Source of the DNA: Deltaproteobacteria bacterium
Lineage (GTDB): Bacteria > Desulfobacterota > Desulfuromonadia > Geobacterales > DSM-12255
DNA: 6,067 nucleotides
NCBI GenBank assembly: GCA_017861215.1
Contig: JAGFXN010000105.1
Coordinates: 1 to 6,067 of the forward strand
Reading direction: 5' to 3'
Under the pieces are notes generated by a model that worked only from the letters and a program-made list of their open reading frames with translations, did not search any database and was not told where the DNA came from. Positions 1-5,729 of the stretch are shown here, piece after piece. The first letter of the stretch is position 1. Every line of letters starts with the position of its first letter. The position numbers were made by a program, and so were the translations under genes.

Positions 1-128
1 TCACTTTTCACTTTTCACTTTTCACTTTTCACTTTTCACTTTTCACTTTTCACTTTTCACTTTTCACTTTTCACTTCAGCCTTCAGCCTTCAGCCTTCAG
101 CCTTCAGCCTTCAACCTTCTACCTGCCT
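1..128. repeat. Two abutting heptanucleotide tandem arrays
   Basis: Bases 1-74 are a perfect 7-bp tandem repeat, about ten and a half copies, readable as TTTTCAC units. The array begins at the window edge and may continue to the left. A 5-nt partial unit (TTCAG, 75-79) is followed by four perfect CCTTCAG units (80-107), then the decayed units CCTTCAA (108-114), CCTTCTA (115-121) and CCTGCCT (122-128), ending directly against the recG stop codon at 129-131. Both units fit one consensus, YYTTCAS, so one array probably derives from the other. Read on the recG strand, each intact unit contains TGA; because 7 is not a multiple of 3, all three frames are closed. No hairpin-plus-U-tract terminator is visible here. 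Heptamer tandem repeats (STRRs) are known from cyanobacteria; I do not claim this is the same family. Confidence 0.95.
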
Positions 129-2432
129 CTAAGCTATTCCCGCCAGCTCCAACCGCCCCCCCCACCTCTTGAGCATCTCTTCCTTGAGGCGCTGATGTTC
201 CGGGAGCTTCAGCTCAGGATCGCGCTCCACCAGGGTGAAAGCCTCACGCCGCGCCTCTTCCAGAATCCGCCCGTCCCGCAGGAGGCTGGCCACCCTGAAG
301 TCGGGCAGTCCTGCCTGGCGTGTGCCGAGAAAATCTCCCGGGCCGCGGATCTCCAGGTCGGCCTCGGCAATTCTGAAGCCGTCCGTAGTCGCCTCCATGA
401 CCCGCAGCCGTTTGACGCCGTCATCTGAAAGCCGGTCAGAGGCGATCAGCAGGCAATGCGACTGATGACTGCTCCGCCCTACCCTGCCGCGCAGCTGATG
501 GAGCTGGGAGAGCCCGAACCGCTCGGCATGCTCGATCACCATGACGGTGGCATTCGGCACATCGATCCCCACTTCGATCACCGTGGTCGCCACCAGGAGA
601 TGAATCTCCCCCGCCTTGAAGTCGGCCATCACCGCCTCTTTCTCCTCGGGCTTGAGCTTGCCGTGCAGCAGTCCCACCTTCAGCTCGGGGAATGCGGCAC
701 TCTGCAGATGTTCCGCCATCTGCACGGCAGCCTTCAGCTCCGACTTTTCCGACTCCTCCACCAGCGGGTAGATGATATAGGCCTGCCGTCCCCTGGCGAC
801 CTCCTCCCTGATCAGACCGTACACCTGATGGCGGCGCGACTCGGCATAAATTTTCGTCAGAACGGGTGTTCTGCCGGGAGGAAGCTCATCGACGACGGAT
901 AGCGACAGGTCGCCGAAAACGGTCATTGCCAGCGTCCGCGGAATCGGCGTGGCGGTCATGACGAGAATGTCCGGATTCTCCCCCTTCTTCTTGAGGATGC
1001 CGCGCTGCAGCACGCCGAAACGGTGCTGTTCGTCGATGATGCCCAGCCCCAGCCGGTGGAACTCCACCTTTTCCTGAATCACCGCATGGGTACCGATGAT
1101 GATGGCGGCAGAACCGCTGCGCACCCTCTCCAGCAGCTCTTCCCGCTCCTTCCCCTTGTGCGAGGCGGTGAGGAGCAGCACGCTCACCCCCAGGGACTCG
1201 CACCAGCCGTGAATGTTCAGATAGTGCTGTTCGGCAAGGATCTCGGTAGGAGCCATGATCGCCACCTGATAGCCGTTTTCCACGGCAACCAGCGCCGCCA
1301 GCAGCGCCACCAGTGTTTTGCCGCTGCCGACATCACCCTGCACCAGTCGATGCATCGGATACGGCGCCATCATATCCTCCTTGATCTCGGAAAGGACCCG
1401 GCGCTGGGCATGGGTCAGCGAGAACGGCAGGAGTTTGAGGAGCGGCTTGGTATACTTGTGGTTGACTTCGAAAGCTATGCCCGCTTCCATGGTGAAGCCG
1501 CGGCGCTTGAGGGCGAGGCCGAGTTCGAGAAAAAAGAACTCATCAAAGACCAGGGTATGATGCGCCGCCGTGGCGCCACGGTTCAGCGCCTCAAGATCAT
1601 TGTCCGCGGCAGGGAAATGCACCTCGCGGACGGCATCGGCAAGCGGCAGGAGATGATGCCGCTGCAGAACCTCCGGCTCAATGACAGTGCTGACCGCCCC
1701 GGCATACGCGTCGATCACCTGCTTCATGATATGCCGCATCGCTTTCTGATGCAGCCCCTCGGTAAGCGGATAGACAGGGACTATCCGGCCGTAGGTGGCC
1801 GGATCACGGGCCATGACGGCCTGGATGTCATCTTCGGCAGAAAGCCACTCTACTTCCGGGTGCAGAATTTCGCGGCGCTGACCGAACTGGTTGACCTCAC
1901 CGATGAAGATGCCGCGTTTGCCCGCATGCCACGCTTTTTTCATCCAGAGCTGATTGAAATTGAACCAGCGGAAAACGACCGTGCCGGTTTCATCGCCGGC
2001 AACGACTTCATACTGCTTTCTGCCGCCTCTGGTTGACGAAGTCGTCGCCGACACGACAATCGCCTCGAAGACTTCCGTACGTCCCGGTCGGAGCGACGCG
2101 ACGCTGCGCAGTTCGCGGCGATCCTCGTAGCGATGCGGCAGATGGTAGAGCGCATCTTCAAGGGTGGTGATGCCGATCCGCTGCAGAGCCTCGACCAGTT
2201 TCGGCCCGACACCCTTGATATGCTGGATGCCGGCAGCGAGATTTTTCCGGTGGACAGTTTCCGCAAGAGAAGCCGGGGAAGCTGCTGCCCGCTCCGGCAG
2301 AGGAGTGAGGATGAGTTGACCGGCGGCATCAAGTTCGGCTGTCAGTTCGCCGCCGCCGGCAACACCGAGCTGCTCGACCAGAGCGGCTGGCAGCGTGAGC
2401 AGGCCATCCTTATCTATCCTGACTGTCGTCAT
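129..2432 (-). CDS. recG: ATP-dependent DNA helicase RecG with N-terminal AbrB-like domain
   Basis: RecG is a superfamily 2 helicase that remodels stalled replication forks and branched DNA. The protein is 767 aa; about 690 aa is usual. After the extra N-terminus come a helix-hairpin-helix-like stretch (IKGVGPKLVEAL, 72-83), the OB-fold wedge (about 105-200), Walker A GDVGSGKT (366-373), DEQH (467-470), TATPIPRT (493-500), QLRGRVGR (646-653) and the RecG-specific TRG region (about 682-716, with GFRIAEADLEIRGPGDF). Residues 2-45 (VRIDKDGLLTLP, then LG, GGEL, GQLILTP) resemble an AbrB/SpoVT swapped-hairpin domain. I chose the ATG at 2432 because GAAGGG lies 6 nt upstream. The ATG at 2438 directly abuts that Shine-Dalgarno and is unlikely. 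The frame stays open to 2699, but that extension has no RecG-like content and covers the likely promoter. A G8 run lies in the last codons. The gene is divergent from the operon starting at 2739. Confidence 0.97.
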   Translation of the reverse strand: MTTVRIDKDGLLTLPAALVEQLGVAGGGELTAELDAAGQLILTPLPERAAASPASLAETVHRKNLAAGIQHIKGVGPKLVEALQRIGITTLEDALYHLPHRYEDRRELRSVASLRPGRTEVFEAIVVSATTSSTRGGRKQYEVVAGDETGTVVFRWFNFNQLWMKKAWHAGKRGIFIGEVNQFGQRREILHPEVEWLSAEDDIQAVMARDPATYGRIVPVYPLTEGLHQKAMRHIMKQVIDAYAGAVSTVIEPEVLQRHHLLPLADAVREVHFPAADNDLEALNRGATAAHHTLVFDEFFFLELGLALKRRGFTMEAGIAFEVNHKYTKPLLKLLPFSLTHAQRRVLSEIKEDMMAPYPMHRLVQGDVGSGKTLVALLAALVAVENGYQVAIMAPTEILAEQHYLNIHGWCESLGVSVLLLTASHKGKEREELLERVRSGSAAIIIGTHAVIQEKVEFHRLGLGIIDEQHRFGVLQRGILKKKGENPDILVMTATPIPRTLAMTVFGDLSLSVVDELPPGRTPVLTKIYAESRRHQVYGLIREEVARGRQAYIIYPLVEESEKSELKAAVQMAEHLQSAAFPELKVGLLHGKLKPEEKEAVMADFKAGEIHLLVATTVIEVGIDVPNATVMVIEHAERFGLSQLHQLRGRVGRSSHQSHCLLIASDRLSDDGVKRLRVMEATTDGFRIAEADLEIRGPGDFLGTRQAGLPDFRVASLLRDGRILEEARREAFTLVERDPELKLPEHQRLKEEMLKRWGGRLELAGIA

Positions 2433-2438
2433 AAGCAT

Positions 2439-2444
2439 CCCTTC
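2439..2444 (-). promoter_or_regulatory. Shine-Dalgarno of recG
   Basis: On the minus strand GAAGGG sits 6 nt before the ATG at 2432 and 0 nt before the in-frame ATG at 2438. This spacing decides the start in favour of 2432, so the protein begins MTTVRIDKDG. Confidence 0.7.
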
Positions 2445-2496
2445 AGACGGACGTGTACTGTTTCCAGCCGGCCTGGAACAAAGCCTGGAGCGCCAG

Positions 2497-2526
2497 AATA
2501 TATCGATTTCAAAACGGTTTTGTCCA
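2497..2526 (-). promoter_or_regulatory. Putative sigma70 promoter of recG
   Basis: On the minus strand a -35 hexamer TGGACA (2526-2521, 5 of 6 matches to TTGACA) is followed after 18 bp by a -10 hexamer TATATT (2502-2497, 5 of 6 matches to TATAAT). Transcription would begin near 2490, giving a leader of about 58 nt before the ATG at 2432. The hexamers are seen directly; promoter activity is inferred. Confidence 0.55.
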
Positions 2527-2650
2527 CTTATTTCTCGAAGCCGGCAGGTTGTGGCTGATTGTTGCCGAAAAGCGTTCCAGAAGAGCTGATTCCGTACCTT
2601 CAGCTGCGAACAGCAGCACAGCCAGCAGTGAACTGCTTCCGGAAATTGTA

Positions 2651-2679
2651 TTGACCTTGCCGGCAGTTTCGGCGATATT
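2651..2679 (+). promoter_or_regulatory. Putative sigma70 promoter of the three-gene operon
   Basis: TTGACC (2651-2656, 5 of 6 matches to TTGACA) is followed after 17 bp by GATATT (2674-2679, 4 of 6 matches to TATAAT). This would start transcription about 50 nt before the ATG at 2739. The -10 is weak, as expected of a regulated promoter, and it falls inside the inverted repeat at 2671-2683. Confidence 0.4.
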
Positions 2680-2683
2680 CGCC
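2671..2683. promoter_or_regulatory. Inverted repeat overlapping the putative -10, possible operator
   Basis: GGCGA-TAT-TCGCC is a perfect inverted repeat with 5-bp arms and a 3-bp centre. It covers the candidate -10 hexamer of the rightward operon, where a bound repressor would block polymerase. It is short and could arise by chance in GC-rich DNA. No regulator can be assigned. Confidence 0.25.
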
Positions 2684-2738
2684 AACATGGCGCAGCCATT
2701 GAACCTTTGTCAATCTGTCCTGTCTTTCGGAGCGAACC

Positions 2739-3611
2739 ATGGAACCAGCATCAGAAAGAATGAAGCTCGGCGAAATCCTGATTCAGCAGCAGATTCTGAC
2801 TCCTCTTCTCGTTGAGCGCATCATCGAAATATCCGCGGCCACTCATCGCCGGATCGGGCAGACTCTGGAAGACATGGGGCTGCTGACCGGCGAAGAGCTT
2901 GCCCGGGCGCTTGCCTGCCAGTTCGGGTACAAGATTGTTGCCGGCATGGCGACAATGGACATCCCGGCAGAGACTCTCAGCCTTATCTCCCTGGAAGAGG
3001 CTGTCAGCGGCAGGATTTTCCCGCTGCAGGTGAAGGACGGGAAACTTGCCCTCGCCATGGCTGATCCGACCAACTATGAAATCATCGCCACAATCTCCGC
3101 CGCACACAACCTGAAAGTCATCCCGTTCATCGCCACAACCGGAGAGATCATGAAGGCTATTGCCAAAAAGCATCTCGGCATCCCCCTGGAGCAGGCGAAC
3201 AATTCCGTGCTGGTGGTAAATACCGACAATCGGGAACGCGTAAGCCTGCTTGAGATCCTCGGCAATGAGGGCTTTCATGCAATACCTGCGGTCGATCCGG
3301 AAGACGGCTTGAATCAGGCCCTTCTCTATCAGCCCAGTCTCATCATAACGGCCAAGGAGATGCCTTTTGCCGACGGTTTCGCTTTTTTTACCACGCTGCA
3401 GGGTGTGCCGGAAACCAGAAGGATTCCGGTGATCCTCCTCTCCGACAGCGCCACCAGCGAAGAGGAGGCGATGGCCTTCAAAAGAGGTTTTTTCGACTAT
3501 ATTCCGATGCCGGTGAAAGATATCACCCTGACAGCCCGTGTCGGGCGAGCCATAGCCGCGGGACGGGCATATACGCCGCATCGGCGCGAACAGGCGACTC
3601 TGTCGCTGTAA
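2739..3611 (+). CDS. MshEN (GspE N-terminal) domain protein with degenerate receiver domain
   Basis: A 290-aa, apparently soluble protein of two parts. Residues 9 to about 146 form a T2SSE_N/MshEN domain, the module that binds c-di-GMP in MshE-type ATPases. The second half-motif is intact at 38-61 (R38, G40, L43, G47, L54, L58, Q61). The first half (9-32) is degenerate: K9 replaces Arg, Q18 replaces Gly and S32 replaces Gln. Residues about 155-275 have a CheY-like receiver layout, but the acidic pair is N161/T162, the phosphoacceptor position is A205, and the conserved Lys is M257. Only S235 remains at the Thr/Ser position. It is therefore probably a pseudo-receiver that cannot be phosphorylated. 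No ATPase domain follows, so this is not a pilus or secretion motor. I chose the start at 2739 because CGGAG lies 6 nt upstream; the ATG at 2760 has only a weak site. It is first in a likely operon. Binding of c-di-GMP is inferred from family knowledge. Confidence 0.88.
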   Translation: MEPASERMKLGEILIQQQILTPLLVERIIEISAATHRRIGQTLEDMGLLTGEELARALACQFGYKIVAGMATMDIPAETLSLISLEEAVSGRIFPLQVKDGKLALAMADPTNYEIIATISAAHNLKVIPFIATTGEIMKAIAKKHLGIPLEQANNSVLVVNTDNRERVSLLEILGNEGFHAIPAVDPEDGLNQALLYQPSLIITAKEMPFADGFAFFTTLQGVPETRRIPVILLSDSATSEEEAMAFKRGFFDYIPMPVKDITLTARVGRAIAAGRAYTPHRREQATLSL

Positions 3612-3632
3612 ACCGTTGAAAGGAGCATACCG

Positions 3633-4739
3633 ATGTCCCTGTGGGAAAAAGCCGAGGCGGAACTTCTCGATATCATCGAATGGACCGATGACTCAACCGA
3701 TACGCTGGTCTGGAGATTCCCGCGCTTCGACAATGAGATCAAGTATGCAGCCCAACTGATTGTCAGGCAGTCACAGGCGGCTGTCTTCGTGAACATGGGC
3801 AGGATTGCCGATGTATTCAGCCCCGGCCGGCACCGGCTGGTAACGGAAAACCTGCCGCTTCTCACGACTCTGCTGGGTTGGAAGTACGGTTTTCACAGCC
3901 CGTTCAAGGCCGAGGTCTATTTCGTCACTACCCGCAATTTCACCAATTTGAAGTGGGGCACGAAAAACCCGGTTATCATCCGCGACCCGGAACTTGGCCC
4001 GGTCCGGCTCAGAGCTTTCGGAACCTATGTTGTCAGGGTAGCTGCCCCGGGAAAATTCATTGAGGAGATTGTCGGCACCAACGGACATTTCACGCTTGAC
4101 GCCATCAGCGACCAGCTCAAAAATCTTATTGTGACGCGTTTTTCAGATATGCTGGCTGAAAGCAGGCTGGCTCTTGCCGATCTCTCTGCCAGCTACAACG
4201 AGATTTCGCAGGAGCTGACCAGGAAAATAGCGCCGGAATTTATCGAGTATGGTCTTGAAATCACCAAACTTCTCGTCGAGAACATTGCTCTGCCGCCCGA
4301 GGTGGAAAGCGCACTGGACAAGAAGAGCAGCATGGGTATTATCGGCAACCTTGACAACTTTCTCAAGTTCCAGAGCGCAACGGCAATGGAGGCTGCGGCA
4401 AACAATCCGGGCGGTGATGCCTCGGCAGGCGTGGGCATGGGCATCGGTTTCGCCATGGCCAATCAGATGGGACGAGCCATGGCAGGCCAGCCTGAGCCGG
4501 CTGCGCCTGTATCGTCCTCTCCGCCGCCTCTTGCAGAGAGCGAGGCCCGCTATTTCGTCGGCAGCAATGGCAGTCAGAGCGGCCCGTACGACAAAACGGT
4601 CATCACCGGGCAGATCAATAGCGGCGCCATAACCAGAGAAACCCTTCTCTGGCGGGCGGGGATGGAGCAGTGGCAGCAGGCCGGGCAGTTTGCCGAATTC
4701 GCGCCGCTCTTCAGGACGCCGCCGCCGCTGCCGGCATGA
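3633..4739 (+). CDS. SPFH/band-7 'virion core'-like protein with C-terminal GYF_2 domain
   Basis: A 368-aa protein. Residues about 30-230 match the SPFH/band-7 subfamily often annotated 'virion core protein' (Bacillus YdjI relatives). Recognisable segments are the sheet beginning IKYAAQLIVRQSQAAVFVN, the R-x-F-G-TYVVRV strand (127-135) and the helical stretch ending GLEITKLLVENIALPPEV (207-224). A linker rich in Gly, Met and Ala follows (about 260-286), then a Pro-rich spacer. A GYF_2-type domain lies at about 305-360 (YFVGSNG, SGPYD, LLWRAGMEQW). I see no transmembrane helix or signal peptide, so any membrane contact would be peripheral. Members of this superfamily form scaffolds or ring assemblies at membranes, and GYF-type domains bind proline-rich peptides. 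The start at 3633 has AAAGGAG 7 nt upstream. The gene begins 21 bp after the MshEN gene and is followed after 31 bp by a zinc-ribbon gene. The exact role is unknown. Confidence 0.9.
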   Translation: MSLWEKAEAELLDIIEWTDDSTDTLVWRFPRFDNEIKYAAQLIVRQSQAAVFVNMGRIADVFSPGRHRLVTENLPLLTTLLGWKYGFHSPFKAEVYFVTTRNFTNLKWGTKNPVIIRDPELGPVRLRAFGTYVVRVAAPGKFIEEIVGTNGHFTLDAISDQLKNLIVTRFSDMLAESRLALADLSASYNEISQELTRKIAPEFIEYGLEITKLLVENIALPPEVESALDKKSSMGIIGNLDNFLKFQSATAMEAAANNPGGDASAGVGMGIGFAMANQMGRAMAGQPEPAAPVSSSPPPLAESEARYFVGSNGSQSGPYDKTVITGQINSGAITRETLLWRAGMEQWQQAGQFAEFAPLFRTPPPLPA

Positions 4740-4760
4740 TTGCGGCCGATTCAGGCCCTC

Positions 4761-4766
4761 AGGAGG
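4761..4766 (+). promoter_or_regulatory. Strong Shine-Dalgarno fixing the GTG start at 4771
   Basis: AGGAGG lies 4 nt before GTG at 4771. The same frame is open further upstream to an ATG at 4690 inside the SPFH gene, but those 27 residues are Arg/Ser-rich out-of-frame translation of the SPFH C-terminus. The GTG start places the first CxxC pair at residues 4-7. Confidence 0.8.
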
Positions 4767-4770
4767 TTCT

Positions 4771-5463
4771 GTGCCGAACTGTGCCAACTGCGCAGCACCC
4801 TTGCCCGTAGGCAGCATCAGCTGCGACTACTGCGGCAGCCGCAACGATGTCGATCTGCAGGGAATTCACTTTTACACAACCCACGAGACAGATAGCGACC
4901 GGATCTGCCCGCGCTGCAGCATCAGCCTGAAGACACTGGACCTGAAAATGAACGGCAGGTTCCTGATCGAGAGATGCGATGGCTGCCTGGGTCTTTTTTT
5001 CGACCCGGGCGAACTGGAGGCTGTCCTTGAAGCTTCCGTCAGCAATGTCTTCGAAATCAACAGGAGTCAACTCGGTCAGCTGAACAGAGCAGGGTCCGGC
5101 GACGCACTGCCGGTTGCGTACCTGAAGTGCCCGGTCTGTTCGCAAATCATGAACCGCGTTAATTTTGGAGCCAGAAGCGGCGTCGTTGTTGACCGATGCA
5201 GGGAGCATGGCATCTGGCTTGATGGCGGCGAACTGAGACGGCTGTGTGAATGGATGAAAGCAGGCGGGAAACTTCTTGATCAGGAGCGTCAGGAGCAGTT
5301 GAAAAAAGAGCAGGCGACGGCGGCAAAGAAACGGCAACTGCCCGGTCATCCCGCTTTGGCGGATGAGTCCGGCTCATTCGACCTGTACAGCGGCACTCTG
5401 CAGAAAGAGGATCCTGACCTGCTTGCCATCATTGTCAAGGCGATCAGGTTCCTGGCAAAATAG
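4771..5463 (+). CDS. Triple zinc-ribbon protein (zf-TFIIB family)
   Basis: A 230-aa protein starting at GTG 4771. Three zinc-binding modules are visible. The first is a short N-terminal ribbon (C4/C7 and C18/C21). The second is a zf-TFIIB-type ribbon (C46/C49 and C69/C72, followed by LGLFFDPGEL). The third is another zf-TFIIB-type ribbon (C120/C123 and C143/H146, followed by GIWLDGGEL). The repeated W/F-x-D-x-GEL signature marks the last two as a tandem duplication. A charged, probably helical, Lys/Gln-rich segment follows (about 163-190), then a tail (about 200-230) that ends hydrophobic (LLAIIVKAIRFLAK). No signal peptide is seen. It is the last gene of the likely operon, 31 bp after the SPFH gene. 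Zinc-ribbon domains occur fused to or next to YdjI-type SPFH proteins, so a direct partnership is plausible but inferred. Nothing here shows nucleic-acid binding. Confidence 0.88.
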   Translation: MPNCANCAAPLPVGSISCDYCGSRNDVDLQGIHFYTTHETDSDRICPRCSISLKTLDLKMNGRFLIERCDGCLGLFFDPGELEAVLEASVSNVFEINRSQLGQLNRAGSGDALPVAYLKCPVCSQIMNRVNFGARSGVVVDRCREHGIWLDGGELRRLCEWMKAGGKLLDQERQEQLKKEQATAAKKRQLPGHPALADESGSFDLYSGTLQKEDPDLLAIIVKAIRFLAK

Positions 5464-5465
5464 GA

Positions 5466-5729
5466 TTATTGCGCCCGCCGGTCGTAGACAATTTTCATGA
5501 CGAGCAACAGGAGATAGCAGGCTATCGAAAAAGAGTTTGCCGCAATCAGCGGCAGATCGCCCAGCAGCAGCCCGTAGCAGAACCAGAGAAGCATGCCGGC
5601 TATCAGGATGAGCGGCTGCCAGATGGAGATATCTCTGGCATGCTTTATCCGCCAGGTACTCACCACCTGCGGAATAACGGCAATACTTGTCAGAAAACCG
5701 GCAGCAAGTCCGAGCCAGGTTGCCTTCAC
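5466..5729 (-). CDS. SemiSWEET-family small membrane transporter (PQ-loop/MtN3)
   Basis: An 87-aa integral membrane protein with three predicted helices (about 4-25, 37-57 and 61-82). This is the three-helix half-unit typical of bacterial SemiSWEETs, which dimerise to form a sugar uniporter. Visible family marks are the PQ motif at P20-Q21, W49 followed by Y52-G53, and N65 in the third helix. The Trp and Asn lie at the positions that line the substrate pocket in solved SemiSWEET structures. The start is GTG at 5729, overlapping the TGA of the upstream tRNA methyltransferase gene in a GTGA arrangement. A GAAGGG-like Shine-Dalgarno lies just inside that gene, which suggests translational coupling. 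The stop TAA (5468-5466) is 2 nt from the stop of the convergent zinc-ribbon gene. The substrate cannot be deduced. Confidence 0.88.
   Translation of the reverse strand: MKATWLGLAAGFLTSIAVIPQVVSTWRIKHARDISIWQPLILIAGMLLWFCYGLLLGDLPLIAANSFSIACYLLLLVMKIVYDRRAQ

Larger units (their letters stand above)
2433..2738. other. Divergent intergenic region, recG / MshEN operon
   Basis: This 306-bp region separates the divergent starts of recG (2432, minus) and the MshEN gene (2739, plus). I see no convincing gene in it. The open frames crossing it are extensions or shadows without recognisable protein content. It holds one plausible sigma70-type promoter on each strand and a 13-bp inverted repeat at 2671-2683, described separately. 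A/T-rich sequence is concentrated around 2496-2535, unlike the GC-rich flanks, which fits a promoter region. Confidence 0.75.

Noticed and set aside
1..128. CRISPR array
   Set aside because: The units are 7 bp and directly contiguous, with no spacers. This is a simple tandem repeat.
1023..2036. Long open frame on the plus strand, 337 codons, antisense to recG
   Set aside because: It lies wholly opposite conserved RecG helicase sequence. Its composition (His-, Arg- and Gln-rich) matches no family I recognise and is typical of antisense frames in GC-rich genes.
2552..2565. Sigma54-like element TGGC...TTGC
   Set aside because: GG and GC are separated by 9 bp, not the 10 bp required by -24/-12 promoters.
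2433..2699. Upstream extension of the RecG frame by 89 codons
   Set aside because: The extension is low-complexity in family terms, covers the likely recG promoter, and lacks a good Shine-Dalgarno at its start. The Shine-Dalgarno and AbrB-like content begin at 2432.
2751..3581. Open frame on the minus strand, 276 codons, antisense to the MshEN gene
   Set aside because: The plus-strand frame has clear MshEN and receiver architecture and a Shine-Dalgarno. The antisense frame has no recognisable domain.
4690..4770. N-terminal extension of the zinc-ribbon protein to ATG 4690
   Set aside because: It overlaps the SPFH C-terminus out of frame and has no ribosome binding site. AGGAGG directly precedes GTG 4771.
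4143..4817. Open frame on the minus strand, 224 codons, across the SPFH/zinc-ribbon junction
   Set aside because: Shadow of two well-supported genes, rich in Arg and Pro as expected from antisense GC-rich codons.
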